Translations under genes and position numbers: made by a program | Assembly (NCBI GenBank): GCA_002989075.1 | Contig: PSQN01000016.1 | Location: forward strand, 3,178,336 to 3,242,335 | Length of the DNA stretch: 64,000 bases | Origin: Arthonia radiata | Lineage: Eukaryota; Ascomycota; Arthoniomycetes; Arthoniales; Arthoniaceae | Direction: 5' to 3' | Shown here: piece after piece, positions 11,391 through 24,495 of the stretch | Position numbering within the stretch: position 1 is the stretch's first letter | Layout: each line of letters opens with the position of its first letter | The notes under the pieces: generated by a model | Database searches by the model: none | What the model was told of the DNA's origin: nothing | What the model saw: the letters and a program-made list of their open reading frames with translations, nothing else

Positions 11391-12603
11391 ATGTCTGACG
11401 AAATCCTTAACGATATCTCACATAGACGCTACAATCCGCTAAGAGGCAGCTGGATCCTCGTCTCCCCACATCGGACGAAGAGGCCATGGCAGGGGCAGCA
11501 AGAGGAGCCTTCGAAGACCACCACACCCGAGTATGATGAGACATGCTATCTATGTCCCGGCAATCCAAGGGCTCAAGGAGACCGCAATCCACAATACGAT
11601 GATACCTTTGTATTCGTGAATGACTACAGCGCAGTTAAGGAGGAACAGCAGTCCTACAAGTCACCTCATGCTCCTGGCAGTAAGCTGAGCCCATTACAAA
11701 TGCTCGGCAATTGCTAACGCGACCTCCTTTCCAGCTCTAGCAAACCGCCTCCTCCAAGTCGACCCGGTCAAAGGCAAATGCTACGTCCTCACCTTCTCGC
11801 GGTCCCACAACCTCACCCTCGCCGACTGCAGGCCGCAGCAGATCCTCCCAGTAATCGAAGCCTGGACCAAAATCTACACCGCGCATATCTCCCCTTCCTC
11901 CTCTCTCGCACACCATGCACATGCTACGACGCTCATGCCGCACGCGCACGGCTTCAACCCCGAAGCACCCACCCCCCAGTACACGTACATGCAGATCTTC
12001 GAGAACAAAGGCGCAGCCATGGGCTGCTCCAACCCGCATCCGCATGGGCAGATTTGGACGATGACCGGCCTGCCTGAGGAGATCTCTCTGGAGCTGACGC
12101 AGCTCAAGAAATACCGCCACGAGCACCACGGAGCACACATGCTGGAGGACTATGCGGAGCTCGAGCAAACCGAGGGCGAGCGCATCGTCTTCGAGAACGC
12201 CACATTCCTCGCGGTGTGCCCCTGGTGGGCGACCTGGCCTTTCGAGGTCATGATCGTGAGTAAAGAGCACAAACGAGCTCTCGTAGACTTCAACGAGGAA
12301 GAGCAAAAACATCTGGCTGAGATCATCTCGGAGGTGACGAGACGGTATGACAATCTATTCCAGACGCACTTTCCGTACAGTATGGGTCTGCATCAGGCGC
12401 CGCTGGAGGGGACCGAGGAAGAGATGGAGGCCAGCCATTTTCATATTCATTTCACGCCGCCACTGTTGCGGAGCGCAACTGTGCGGAAGTTTTTGGTGGG
12501 GTATGAGCTGATGGCAGAGCCACAGAGGGATATCACGCCGGAGCAGGCGGCGAAGCGGTTGAGAGAGGATTGCGCGGGAGAGCTGTATCGAAAGAAGATG
12601 TAG
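11391..12603 (+). CDS. GAL7: Galactose-1-phosphate uridylyltransferase
   Basis: Exons 11391-11679 and 11735-12603 give 385 aa, the normal size. It transfers UMP between UDP-glucose and galactose-1-phosphate in the Leloir pathway. N-terminal motifs include [17 protein letters not shown] and the zinc-binding-type CYLCPGN. The catalytic nucleophile motif HPHGQ lies near residues 198-202, preceded by GCSNP. The C-terminal half contains the second conserved block ending in [10 protein letters not shown]. The acceptor CCAG joins APG to [14 protein letters not shown], as in family members. The gene is tail-to-tail with ERG28, with only 58 bp between the stop codons. No other galactose gene lies nearby. 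Confidence 0.95.
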
Positions 12604-12661
12604 AATGCATTGGTCGGGTATATGGCAACCATAGAATTGTCATATGAATTGAACAAAGTCC

Positions 12662-13096
12662 TTAGCTCACGTACGAGCTCCAGCTGAGCAGCATCCACGC
12701 GCCCATTGACGTCGCGACGATCAGCGGCGCCTTGACCACTCCGCTCAAATCCGCAGTTTTGAAGACCAGTAGCTCGCTGACGAAGTGCAGCCAGGCGCAG
12801 ACGTAGGTTGCAAGGCAAAGCCGGTAGACGTGCGTGTCATTGATGTAGACCGCTGCGTAGAGGCGGATGAACCCAGAGAGCGCTGTCCAGATGCCAAATG
12901 TGCGACAAGAGAGACCAGTGACGTCGGACTGTGCGGAGTGCCCTTTCTCAGCTGGGCCTGAGGCGGATCGATTGTAGATGCGGAGATTGTAGTAGGTTGA
13001 TGTGAAGCATTGCGCGGTGTTGAAGACGGAGAGGATGGAAGTAATTGTGAGCGCGATCGGAAGGTAGCCTTCGGCGATAGGCAGGTATGATGACAT
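12662..13096 (-). CDS. ERG28: Ergosterol biosynthesis scaffold protein Erg28
   Basis: Single exon of 144 aa. It contains four hydrophobic segments, including LPIALTITSILSVFNTAQCF near the N terminus and APLIVATSMGAWMLLSW near the C terminus. The central motifs SCRTFGIWTALSGFIRLYAAVYI and the helix CLATYVCAWLHFVSEL are hallmarks of Erg28. This ER membrane protein tethers the C-4 demethylation enzymes Erg25, Erg26 and Erg27 (family knowledge). ATG 13096 was chosen because the frame further upstream opens only from GTG (13111). Confidence 0.93.
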   Translation of the reverse strand: MSSYLPIAEGYLPIALTITSILSVFNTAQCFTSTYYNLRIYNRSASGPAEKGHSAQSDVTGLSCRTFGIWTALSGFIRLYAAVYINDTHVYRLCLATYVCAWLHFVSELLVFKTADLSGVVKAPLIVATSMGAWMLLSWSSYVS

Positions 13097-13577
13097 GACT
13101 TCGCTCGTCACACGGAAGATGGTTGGCGTATGTGAGGTAAGCTTTGCTTGTTAAGAGAGTCGTCCGACTTATAAAGAGAACGATCTTTTGGTCTGCGCAA
13201 CTCTCGTGCCGTCTTTGTTGACCTTTGCCTAGATGGGGTTTAGCTCCGCGTTAGCAATTTCCCAAAAGCATGCGGGTACTTTCTCTCCAGACGCGGAGTG
13301 TCGAGGACAGCGACTACAAAGGCGGCGCTCGTTGCCATGAAAAGATAGTATGCAACTCATACACGAGAAATCATATACCGCCCATCAGCGTTAGCGCTGA
13401 TCTCATGTTACGAGAATGCATTAGTAAACCAGCTTGCGGAGTTGATCAAGATGCGCCTATAGTTGAAGATGACCTTACAAGGCAAGCGCTTATTGTCGAT
13501 TATGTGTGAGGTGGTCGGTGAGGTGATGCTGGTTATGACGTGATAATAATGTACCCGGGTGGTCTAAAAACGGTCAC
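13097..13577. other. Intergenic, 481 bp
   Basis: Promoter region of ERG28 and 3' region of the small minus-strand gene that follows. No other feature seen. Confidence 0.5.
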
Positions 13578-13942
13578 TTATTTTTGGTCCCCGGAACTGG
13601 GACCGTGCAAAGTTCTCCAGAAATGAGACACATCGAAATCTCGTGAATGCCAAAGTTGGCATCGATGTGAGAACGATAATCTGATCAGCAGGACGCACCT
13701 CGTGTCACGATCTGTGATGATATTGGACCAAAGCTGCGTCGGGCTCGATCGACCGACTTGACTGTCGGGTTCTCTGAGGTTGTGATGCGCGAGTGTAAAC
13801 TTTCTTCTAAGTCGAGAAGACCCGTGATGACATAGTCTGAAGGATGCTTCGAGCAGCTGTACTGATGACCCTTGGCTGGTTGGTCCTCTGGAAGCCATGC
13901 CGAGTCCGGACTGAGGTCTAAATGCTTGAGCAAGCTTGCCAT
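13578..13942 (-). CDS. Probable small spliced gene, 101 aa, unknown
   Basis: Exons 13942-13699 and 13639-13578, joined across a 59-nt intron (donor GTGCGT, acceptor CACGAG), give 101 aa. Exon 1 starts MASLLKHLDLSPDSAW after a CT-rich leader typical of fungal 5' UTRs. The spliced tail ends HGPSSGDQK and stays in frame. The composition is hydrophilic and evenly mixed, with no membrane segment and no motif I recognise. An upstream exon is possible: another start at 14287 followed by a GTATGT donor could join to the same frame. If the intron is retained, translation ends nine residues into it. Evidence is limited to composition and splice consensus. Confidence 0.45.
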
Positions 13943-15733
13943 ATGATGAGAGACCTGCTCGGGCTTGTTGAAGATATGTGATTATTGAAGATAAGTGAAG
14001 AGAAGGAAGGGTGGAAGAGAACATCGACGACGGTTCCAAGAGGAGGATGGCGGGAAGAACAGTAAGAGGAGCAAGAAAGGCAGCGCCTGCACAGATTATG
14101 CCCGCCGACTTCTGCTGCTATAGCAACACTCGGAGGTAAGTCGTGCTCATAAGATCTGATATGCAAGGAAGTGCTAGGATCTCGTACAAAAGGAGCATGA
14201 GCTTTTGCTGCTTGATACATACGTGTCGGTCAGGCTCCGTCCCTGACGGGGAGACGAGTCCTGTAGCTTGTCTAAGGACTCTGCCATGTCCCGGGCATGT
14301 GGCAGATGAAGCATTCACGTGGCTGTTCATTTGGCAAGTCTCGCGATCACGCCTACAGCGTTTGCTGTAGCCTCAAGCAGAGAGGCGGCAAGCGCATCAG
14401 GGCCACGCCACAAGGTATATCGGCGGCATGGAGGAGGTGCAGCCGGCGTTGGAGATCTAGAGGTTCGCTTTGACGTGCTTTGGGAGGCACACGAACATAT
14501 CACAGGCGATGTAGTGTCGCTGGCTTGCGAAAATTGAAGTACGCGATGCGTGTCGCGGACTTGGAGCATATTTTAGTGGCAATAGGGACACGACGCTCGT
14601 CCATGATAGAAGACTCCTTAGAAACACTTGGGCCATGTGTATATACGTTGAGAGAGGAAAGCGTTCAGCTTCGTAAACCTAGCTGCGAAACCATGTGAGA
14701 TAGCTCTTTGGCGCATTCGATTCGTTACAGTTAATGGGCATGCTGAGGAACACATGTGCAGTGTTGAACAGATCAGTTGGATGCTTTCCTTGGAGATTAG
14801 GATCTCCGGCTCATATGTTCATTGTCGTAGGCTGTTCTCTAAGAATATCGAGGCCTTCGCATACCGGTGATAGACGTAAAGAATTCGCGTTTGACTATGA
14901 CTCCAATATCATATCATTACGTCGTCCTCATTGATCAAGCCTATAAAAAGCCAACAGTTTTTTTCCGCAACTTTTGCTCTTACCTCCCCGCACTGGATAC
15001 CCAATAGACGTAACAAGTTTCACCAGGCAGTCAGCCCGGCATTGATCAATGAAGATAATGGGAACGACACTCGCGCGGCACATCTCACGATGCTGCAATT
15101 AACGGGCGTAACCTCGTGTTCCTCTGAGGTCAATGGAAGCTGCGCTGACCAGATACCCTATGCCTGAGCTTGGCTATCTAAGTGGCGTGCCATGTGCTCT
15201 GAATGTCACGAATTTCCGTGGCTTCAGCAGTCTGCGGTTGCAACGGGTGCGGCCAGTAGGGTCAAGTATATGCGTAGCACAAACCTTGAAACACGGAAAT
15301 CGAGGACCCGTGATGATATGGCTGAGTAGTGGGACACTGCTACAAAAGCCCTTGACCGGTGTGTCTTCCGGCGACCGTGTCCGAGTTGATACCTGAGGTC
15401 CACAAAAGCTGGCGACTGATGAGTGCCTAGTATAGTATTAGGGCGCATCCTCAACTGGGCTGCGCATAAGTCATCAGTTGACGAATCGTGAATGTTAATG
15501 CTCGAAGTGTACGGTTGCCCCTGTGTTCGTATTCCCCTGACTAAAGGTTCACTGCCTTGTCACGGCTTGCGCATAGCGTGCTCGATGGTAATGTATCCCT
15601 GGCGCTCCGTGCTCTTATGCAAGAATATTGTGTATACACGCTAGTGGCTAGCCGGTCTTGGCATGAAATCCGACCCCGAATTCGACGTTGCTTGAGAAGT
15701 CTGTTCCTCAGTCGGATCCCACAAACTCGCAAA
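13943..15733. other. Intergenic, about 1.8 kb
   Basis: No confident gene. A TATA-like CTATAAAAAG lies near 14940 with no convincing reading frame downstream. Short open frames on both strands around 14140-15450 lack recognisable motifs. A 6-bp-stem hairpin (GTCAGG/CCTGAC) lies near 14228-14246. Confidence 0.45.
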
Positions 15734-17027
<1,294 letters not shown>

Positions 17028-17125
17028 AGGCCGAGGGCCTAACGAGTATTGTATAATCTGTGTGTGACTTTTAGATACCCCAATGACTCCACGCTGCAGG
17101 CATATTATCACGCTTTCTCAAACGG

Positions 17126-18160
17126 CTATTGCTTTTTGGCGTCCCTCTCGGCCTTTCTCAGCGCTCGCTTCCGAATGCTCTCATGCATGCCTTTGTTCTG
17201 GTTGACGACTAGCTCGTTGGACGTGCCGGTGAATGTCATCAACGCCCACTGCATGATGGCGTGGCTCCAGTATGGGGTTGTCGTATACGCCACCCCTTGT
17301 GCACCACCGCTTCTTCCGATTTTACTCAAAGCCGAATTCACAAACACCTTCGCGGTCGGAATGAGCATGCTTGGCCTCTTAATCTTTGACATTGCGGAGG
17401 TGACAAGATAACTCTGCACAAGATCCACAGTGACGCCTTTTGGCGCGAGCTCTGATCCCAAAGCACTTGACCATTGTTGCAAGAAAGCTTTGCTGCCAGA
17501 ATAGGTTGCAAGCAGTGGTGTTGGCATTACTCCGCCGAAAGAAGCCATTGTAAGGATCAATCCACGTTTTCGTTGCGCCATGCCGGGTGCAATCATCTGC
17601 GTGACCTGGAGCGTGCCGAACACGTTCACAGTCACAATCGACCTCAGCTCCTCAGCGGAAGTCTCAATGAAAGACACTGGAATTGAATGGCTGACGCCTA
17701 CGTTGTTGATCAGAATTGACACATTCAGATCCTGAATCAGCTTCTTCAACGCTGCGAAGTCTATTTCACGATTCTGCGCAAAATCCATTGCGAGCGTCTT
17801 CGTTTGCACATCAGCGTTCGCATGTTGAATGTCCTGCGCAAGAGAGTCGAGTTTGGACGCTGTACGTGAGACGAGCACGAGGTTGAAACCTTTCCGCGCG
17901 AGTTGGCGCGAGAACTCAGCACCCAGGCCATCCGATGCACCAGTTATGACGGCCCAGCTGCCTCGTGGTCCAAACTTGGCAAGCTGTTCAACATTAATCC
18001 ATACGATTCGACAAGCCAACCGTAAACGACTTACCGATGCGCCTGGAAGGATGAACACGCTCAAGATCAGCCTCGTCAAGCTGAACAACTTGAATCCAAG
18101 ATACAGCGCTCCGATCACCGCCAACGCTTGGAGCACGGTCTGATTGATTGTTTGATCCAT
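17126..18160 (-). CDS. IFA38: Very-long-chain 3-ketoacyl-CoA reductase (ER fatty-acid elongase)
   Basis: Exons 18160-18035 and 17983-17126 give 327 aa. It carries out the first reduction of each elongation cycle for sphingolipid very-long-chain fatty acids. An N-terminal membrane anchor (about 10-35) precedes the SDR domain with [12 protein letters not shown], the catalytic Ser region (TMASFGG) and YSGSK. The C terminus is basic and ends AKKQ, resembling an ER dilysine signal. The intron (18034-17984) is exactly 51 nt, in frame and stop-free. I removed it because splicing restores the family's LPG-S-...[12 protein letters not shown] spacing. The gene is divergent from a Zn2Cys6 regulator with 432 bp between starts. 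Confidence 0.92.
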   Translation of the reverse strand: MDQTINQTVLQALAVIGALYLGFKLFSLTRLILSVFILPGASVSRLRLACRIVWINVEQLAKFGPRGSWAVITGASDGLGAEFSRQLARKGFNLVLVSRTASKLDSLAQDIQHANADVQTKTLAMDFAQNREIDFAALKKLIQDLNVSILINNVGVSHSIPVSFIETSAEELRSIVTVNVFGTLQVTQMIAPGMAQRKRGLILTMASFGGVMPTPLLATYSGSKAFLQQWSSALGSELAPKGVTVDLVQSYLVTSAMSKIKRPSMLIPTAKVFVNSALSKIGRSGGAQGVAYTTTPYWSHAIMQWALMTFTGTSNELVVNQNKGMHESIRKRALRKAERDAKKQ

Positions 18161-18592
18161 CTTGTCAATCAATGCTCGATATGGTCAATATTTCCCTTCA
18201 CCGCCTCCCGTGTCTATAACTTGTTGTCACACGACCTCTCCTCGATAATCGATCTTCTTGTCTGTTTTACGTCCTCAAAAAGAGAGCATGAAGTCAAGTT
18301 TCAGTGTTGCTAGACCCCACACCTGGATGACGGCGCCGTTCTAGCCGCCAATATTCGCTCAATGCGGTAATCTGCGCCACACGATCGCGGAAGATGCCGA
18401 CCACAAGAAGGCGTGCACGGCCACTCGACGCTCCCAATCTGCATCACACTCCATCTTCCCCGCAACGCCTCGATTCACTGGCCAACACCACCTGCCTCTT
18501 CCTGCTTGGCACCCTCCAAACTGCTCTTTATGATGGTCTACCAGGCCTCCTTCAGGGATCTCGGCTGAGCACGGTCTACGCTCATCCAAAGC
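18161..18592. promoter_or_regulatory. Shared divergent promoter, IFA38 / Zn2Cys6 gene
   Basis: This 432-bp gap between divergent starts must contain both promoters. No recognised binding site was picked out. Confidence 0.5.
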
Positions 18593-20966
18593 ATGGTAGC
18601 ACGATCACGGACAGGATGGTGCGTCCATCTTCTTATCCTTGCCGATACACGCGTGGCCAGCTTCTAACAATCGAGCAGTCTTACGTGCCGCCAGCGAAAG
18701 CTCAAATGCGATGAGCAACGCCCAAAATGCGGCCAATGTCAGAAGGCTACTCGCGAATGCGTTCCCTCCACTGGCATCGTCTTCCGGCATCAGCAAAACG
18801 CATCCTTGAACGGCGCAGCAGGGGCCGCGAGCTCGTTGCAGAGCTTCTACGCATACAAGAACTCCTTTACGGAAGATAGCACCTGGGTCAAGATACCAGA
18901 GAGAGGTTGGTCGTGCCAGCCTAGGAATTTCGTCAGTCCTGTCGCTGACAACGGAGCAAGTGACTTTCGTGGTCAATGCAGACCCGGAAGCTGATTACAC
19001 CCCTCGAGAAGCGCGCTCTTTTGCTGGCGAGCTCGATACGTCTCCAGTGACTAGCGTGCTGTCTAATGGCCTCTCAATGAATGCGCACTCACCTCCGGAT
19101 CGGGAATATGACGTGCCCTTCACCGGGCCTTCTGGCCTTGACGCACTTTCTGCGGCTGCCACGGGAGACCACTACTTACTCTCTGATACTGCTCACCGAC
19201 CTACCTCGCACCACCACACGACTGATCCACATACGGAGGCTCTACACGCTCTCGATATGTCCCCGACAAGTCGTCTAGCTCCAATGATCTCACCATCATC
19301 CAGTAGCAATTTCAGTCAACCTTTTCAGCCGCCCACGTCAGCAGTGTCACCCGGCGGCGATCCTATCCTTTCATTCCTGCACACTGTTAGGAGCCCGGCT
19401 CAAGATGTCGAGGACTTTGAGACCAACCATGAAGTAACCTTCCTGTTGCGACACTTCGCAGAAGAGCCAGGACCCTGGATGGACTTGTTCGACTACCAGC
19501 GATATTTTACTAACTATGTACCGGTCAAGGCCATGACGAACCCAATTCTCAAAAATGCAGCATGTGCGTACGCTGCCAAACAGCTGCGCCTTGTTAGTGG
19601 TCGAAAACCTGTCATGGGAGGTTCTGCATCTATGCAAGCCCCTTCTGAGCTCTTCCCTAACATCAATGCCGTCGATTGGGCATACAAAGGCACGCAATAC
19701 TATGATAAAGCTATTGAGCTGCTCATGGAGGGCATTCGCGACGGCATTGTCGGCACGGGCCGCACCTCGCCTGATAGCAACCCAGAAGCCTTCGAAGATG
19801 CTATGACCAGTCTTACTAACTATATCGGCGATAAGCGCAAAATGTGCCACGATCGCTCATGTAGCGATTCCCAGTTGCCCGCCCATCATTGGAAGAAGCG
19901 CCGTAAGGTAAGCGAAGGCCGCGCCCTCTCGGATGAGATGACTGCTGCCACAGCAATCTTGTGCGACTATGAACTTCAAGAGGGCCCCGACATTGAATGG
20001 CAGCGGCATCTAGATGGCACTAAATCTCTGCTTGACATTGTTGAGGGCAGCATGACACCCCTACAGACGCCCCTTGTCGTGCCACGGCCTCGAATCTCCC
20101 GAGCGCGTCAAGCCACATTCTGGAATTTTGCGCGCCAAGATTTTCTTTCAGCACTCATCAACGAGACACAGACCCGATTAGACACTGAAGATCTATCGAT
20201 GTGGAAAGACGCCGGGCTCGCTATTGACGATCATGGATTCATCATGTCCTCCAACGTCTCTTCACACGGTCTGCCAGGAGCCAACACCATGAGAGAGGAC
20301 ATGATCTCCAACGCGCTTATCTGGATCATGGGCAAAATTGTCAATTATGCCGTCGCTGCGGATACAGGTCCCTCTGAAGGTCGAGCAAGCTGGGAAGGCA
20401 TCAATCAGGAATCTCTACATCAGAAGTGGGAGGAACTGAAGATGCATCTCGAGCTCTGGTGTGCTGGACTCCCTGACAGCTTCAAGCCATGCGCGCAGTT
20501 GCGTCCAGAATCGCTACCGCCAGAGATCAAAGCTAGATACGGTGAGGATGGTCCAGTCTTCACTGAAATCTGGTACAACATCCCAATGGCCGCGAGCACT
20601 ATGCAGAGCTACCATATGGCCCGCATGCTGCTTCTTATCAACATGCCACAACATTCGACATTTAGGAAAACAACTTATCATAAGAGACTTACGAGCTACA
20701 AGAGCATCACACAGGAGGTGGAGGCTCACGCGCAGGCGATCTGCGGGATCGCTTCGAGCAGACCGGAGAGCGCCGTGAGGATACACAGCGTGCAACCGCT
20801 TTTCACGGCAGGGCAAAGCCTCAACAACGACAGGGAGAAGAGGGAACTGTTACGATTACTGAGGGACATTGAAAGGGATACAGGTTGGGCTACGGAATAT
20901 AGGGTCAAAAGGCTCTGTATAGAATGGGAATGGCCTTCGCCGGAGGGGCCTATGCGCGAGGTGTAA
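18593..20966 (+). CDS. Zn(II)2Cys6 fungal transcription factor
   Basis: Exons 18593-18618, 18679-18905 and 18961-20966 give 752 aa. The first intron splits the zinc cluster right after its first cysteine. Once spliced, the cluster is perfect: Cys at 9, 12, 19, 26, 29 and 36 (spacing 2-6-6-2-6), with basic RQRKLK between the second and third. A Ser/Pro-rich linker (about 100-220) follows, then a large helical region with FDYQRYFTNYVPVKAMTNPIL and late motifs around AQAICGIASSRPESAVRIHS. This resembles the Fungal_trans_2/ARCA-like regulator domain. The start ATG 18593 is followed directly by basic residues, and the frame upstream is closed by TGA. Targets are unknown; divergence from IFA38 is suggestive only. 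Confidence 0.88.
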
Positions 20967-22710
20967 GAATTCGCGACGCGCAGTTATCTCGACAACGGCC
21001 AGAGGAAGTGGTAAACAGTGCCGAATGCACAATCACATTTGCGCATGGCGTTGACCGAGAGCTGGGTCCTGATGACTGCAAGCAAGGTGTTGGTGGTAGA
21101 TGTCAACGTGGCTTGCTCGCTTTCAGGCCTTCTAAGCCTACTGTTGCAGGTATACCCCCTTGCCAGCGAATAGAAACGTGGACTGCGCATGCTCATTAAC
21201 CCTGATATGGAGGTCTTATGGGAACTGAGGTGCTGATGTCTTTCCGCGTGCGTTGAGTCCTTAACGGATAATCGTCGCTGGACTTTCATTTCCGAGGTTT
21301 GCTTCCGAAGACCAGGTTTACCACATACAACGTCAATTTCACACCATTACTGGGCTCCGTGACGCCAATGAACCAAGGGGTTTTCGAAAACCACGCCAAG
21401 TTCACTAGCGCCATTTTCCTTAGCAATGCAAGAGTCTAATCGCAAGAACAGCGTGCCGCGCAATAAATCTAAATCATCCGTGGCATGCGCTCAGACCCAG
21501 TTTTCATCGAGAAGCTCGGTTCTGTATGCAAATAATGAATAGCGTGGGAGTAGCAAAAGTTGTAGACGTTTGGTCGTTTCCCAATGCAAAGCGCGCTAGC
21601 TTGGTGACTAGGGGCTTGGCGCTCACTCCTGGAGTCTACAGGCGCGGATGCTGCTGTCGATGTTCACGACACCAGACAGCCGTGCAGAGCCTCCTGTTGA
21701 GCCCCTTAAGAATAGTCATAACGGCAAAGTGGCGTGAAAACACGATGCGTGACGCGATTTACGGCCGTCCCACCCATCAAGCTCTCATGCCGACCAATTG
21801 GTCATTGGCGCCGGGCGGCCATTAGCCAATTATCAGCAACAGATTGCCGAGCCTTACGTTCTTCCCACAACATGGCACTGAATTCCTCTCAGTTATGTCG
21901 GTCAAAATAACATAAGAGTCTGTTGAGCTCCGTCCGACCTCTGATGTCAAACCCCTATCTAGAAGGTGCTTGAGTTGGGATTGCCCCATTCGTCGAATGC
22001 TCATGAAACTTGGGAATGTCTGCACTGTTACAACCTTGTCAGCAATCAAAATTGTATACTCTTGAAGGGGGACTGTGCAGGCGCTAATGCGAATGGCTAA
22101 TTTCGTCGATGAGCAGAGACCAGGTTGAAGCGATGCTGCGGCCCAGAAAGATCGTACGAACCGGTCCCTCTTGCCCCTTTTAGGTCATGCGCGCTCTGGG
22201 GAAAACACCGGCCGTTAAATCACCGACCTCAGGTCATCGGAAACTATTCCTGCGGCAAGAGTAAGAACTTGAATGAGGATCTTGCAGGAGTTTTCGCCGG
22301 TGAAACGTGTTCGCAAAGAGCCACTGCATGGCTGATTCGTCCCATGTTGAACGCCGTTCTTCATTCCCAGGAACATGGCTGTCACATGCCGAAAGGTAAA
22401 GTGTCGGAAAAGGATCAGCTTGATGCAGTGCGTGTCGCCACGGCTTGCCTTGCAAGCATCCAAACTAGACCACCAGATCAGCACTTTCATCTCTGGCGCC
22501 CACTCGCCTGTGACAGTTCGAAAGGCCAGCTGTCGATGAGCCTCAAGTACACGTGTCCACGATACGTTTTTCCAGAGAATCGATAGATATAAGAAGTGTC
22601 ATGAAAGCGTACTGCCAGCCAAGACTCGGAACAGGAAACATTCATCACTCCCACCCACAGACCAATTCAGCAGCCGATTCAATCAGACCAGTTGCCAATT
22701 CACGCACAAG
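20967..22710. other. Intergenic, about 1.7 kb
   Basis: 3' region of the regulator and promoter of the next small gene. Open frames (for example 22125-22586) begin at non-ATG codons and show no motifs. Confidence 0.5.
22586..22593 (+). promoter_or_regulatory. TATA-like element upstream of the 75-aa gene
   Basis: GATATAAG lies about 120 bp before the ATG at 22711, a normal TATA-to-start distance when a short leader is included. Confidence 0.4.
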
Positions 22711-22988
22711 ATGCCATCAGTAACAGCCGAGGAGCGACAACATCATAAAGAGCTTGACGAAGGTAAACAAGTCCTGAAAGATCCTTTCACAACGAAGGAC
22801 CAGAAAGATTTCGCGCATAGACGCATGATGCGGTACGTGTGAGACTGTTGCATGTGCAAAGCGTGTACTGATCAGAACCCAGAGCCTTTGACACCATGAG
22901 ACTCAAGGGCTTCTTGATTCCCAAAAATCACATCGAGTACCATAAGAAACACCGTCGCGAAGAGGGGCATCTAAGAGGGGAGGACTAG
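22711..22988 (+). CDS. Small spliced gene, 75 aa, unknown
   Basis: Exons 22711-22832 and 22883-22988, joined over a 50-nt intron (donor GTACGT, a CTGAT-like branch region, acceptor CCCAG), give 75 aa. The protein begins MPSVTAEERQHHKELDEGK. It is strongly charged and rich in His, Lys and Glu (the tail has HKKHRREEGHLRGED), with no membrane segment or signal peptide. The frame stays open only when the intron is removed, and the start context is good (CACAAGATG). I do not recognise the family. It is convergent with another tiny spliced TATA-box gene at 23842-24357. A stress- or development-related role is conceivable but not shown. Confidence 0.65.
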
Positions 22989-23841
22989 ATCCACGCTGGT
23001 GCTCCGAGCTCGGTTTCTGGGAGACGCTTCCAGGCTGGTCCGGAGAGTGTGCCCTTAGTGCCGTGGCCCGTCGGAGCCGACCCACAGTGGAAAATTGAAG
23101 ATTGAAGATCTACATTAGCTGAAGTCGCTCCTTGAAGTTCTCTTTTGTCCATGGCTCTATCTACGACGATATTTCTGCGGGGGCTTACAGAACCACACTG
23201 ATACCTGGCTTCGTAAACCTATGAGAGTTCCGTCATCACCGTTCTCCAGAAAAGATATCAGCTGGTAAGCTAAGAAACGACTTCTGTGTCCACAAGTCGA
23301 AGATGCGTTGTTGGCAAGTTGTAGTCGATAGGAGTATACGCGAGTAATCGGTAAACGCTCTTGCTATCGTCGGGAGATAGCCCTTACTTATATAAGTAGC
23401 TTTGACTTGCTGAGCCGGCTCTTTCTATATTCCGTGCGCCGAAATGGGTTGCCATCACGACACGAGCGAGATGTCGAGCACATGTGCAAGGATAAAAACT
23501 CTTCATAACAGCCACAGATAGCAAAGGGCTGGCACAGCATCTAATTTATAATGCTGAAGACAATACATGCTGCTAGCGAAGGCTCAGCTGGAGGCCAATA
23601 GTTCTGGGAAAGGTAGGGCAATCTGAGCGCGTCCGCCGCAGGACTGGTCGTCTGAACGCGTTTGCTCGTATGTTAGCATACCAAAGAATTCATACTAGTC
23701 TATAGCATTGTAGACAATGAGTGATCCGCCTCAGCCGACCACACGACCCCATCTCCACCATCCAGTCGAGCGGAGATAGATAGGGTCATGATAGAACGTT
23801 CCGAGATTCGACACAGCTGGGCGGAGCACGGGTGATCGCGC
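22989..23841. other. Intergenic between convergent small genes, 853 bp
   Basis: Shared 3' region. It contains a perfect 14-bp palindrome TACTTATATAAGTA (23385-23398). No coding exon seen. Confidence 0.5.
23385..23398. repeat. 14-bp perfect palindrome containing TATATAA
   Basis: TACTTATATAAGTA equals its reverse complement. It sits about 400 bp beyond the 75-aa gene. It could serve in 3'-end formation or be a cryptic TATA; no function is shown. Confidence 0.4.
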
Positions 23842-24357
23842 TTACTTCTTTGGCCATCCTTCATTGACCGTCCCATCCTCGTGGACGTGATCAGTGCCAA
23901 GAGGTTTCTGGTCTCTGTCGGCGAAGTGGACAGAGATTACATGTTTTTTGTCATTTGGGTCTTTGTGCGACTGATGCGGCTGGGTACCCCTGTCAAGCAG
24001 TCAGCAAGATGATATGTTTTGTTGGCCGCCGTCAAGAGTAGTCCAGCTGTCGACGGTCCATCGCACACGCAGTGGATGAGCGTGCAGGACAGTGTACGAG
24101 CGAGACAATGATTGCTTGTTTCAGGGCTCGCTGGAGAAGACACGGAGCTCGCTTACTTGATCTTGACATGCTTGACCTCGGGATACTAGTTTTCAATTGT
24201 CAGTCCACCGCTCGAGCTTGAATCGTAAGGAAATACATACCTTTTCCTCCTTCCTCTTGATGTGTGCCGCTACAGCAGCAGCGTGCGTCGGGGGCGAAAT
24301 ATGACCGGGAAGATGGCCGGTCATATAGGTGATGAATCTCTTAGCTGCTCCAGACAT
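23842..24357 (-). CDS. Small spliced gene, 97 aa, unknown
   Basis: Exons 24357-24241, 24185-24157 (29 nt) and 23989-23842 give 97 aa. The second intron is about 167 nt and has a GCTGAC branch-like site 13 nt before its acceptor. The start is MSGAAKRFITYMTGHLPGH. The middle is Lys-rich (HIKRKEEKYPEVKHVK), and the C-terminal half ends DHVHEDGTVNEGWPKK. There is no transmembrane segment, signal or recognised domain. Phases 0 and 2 are consistent only with the acceptor at 23990. The promoter has a perfect TATATAAA about 140 bp upstream. The family is unrecognised. Confidence 0.65.
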
Positions 24358-24495
24358 GGTCGAAGGAGGCTTGAGAGGACGATAGTGTTGTTTAGAGGGG
24401 AGTTAGTAGTCCGGCTAAGCTTCTGATCTAGAATATGTGAACTGTAATGATTGTTTGCTGAAGTCAGAAGACTGGGATTCAGCATTGCATTCGCT

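Noticed and set aside
11737-12312. Minus-strand open frame (191 codons) over GAL7
   Set aside because: Antisense to the HPHGQ-containing exon; no motif of its own.
22125-22586. Plus-strand 153-codon frame
   Set aside because: Opens from a TTG, has no motif, and overlaps the promoter with the TATA element of the 75-aa gene.
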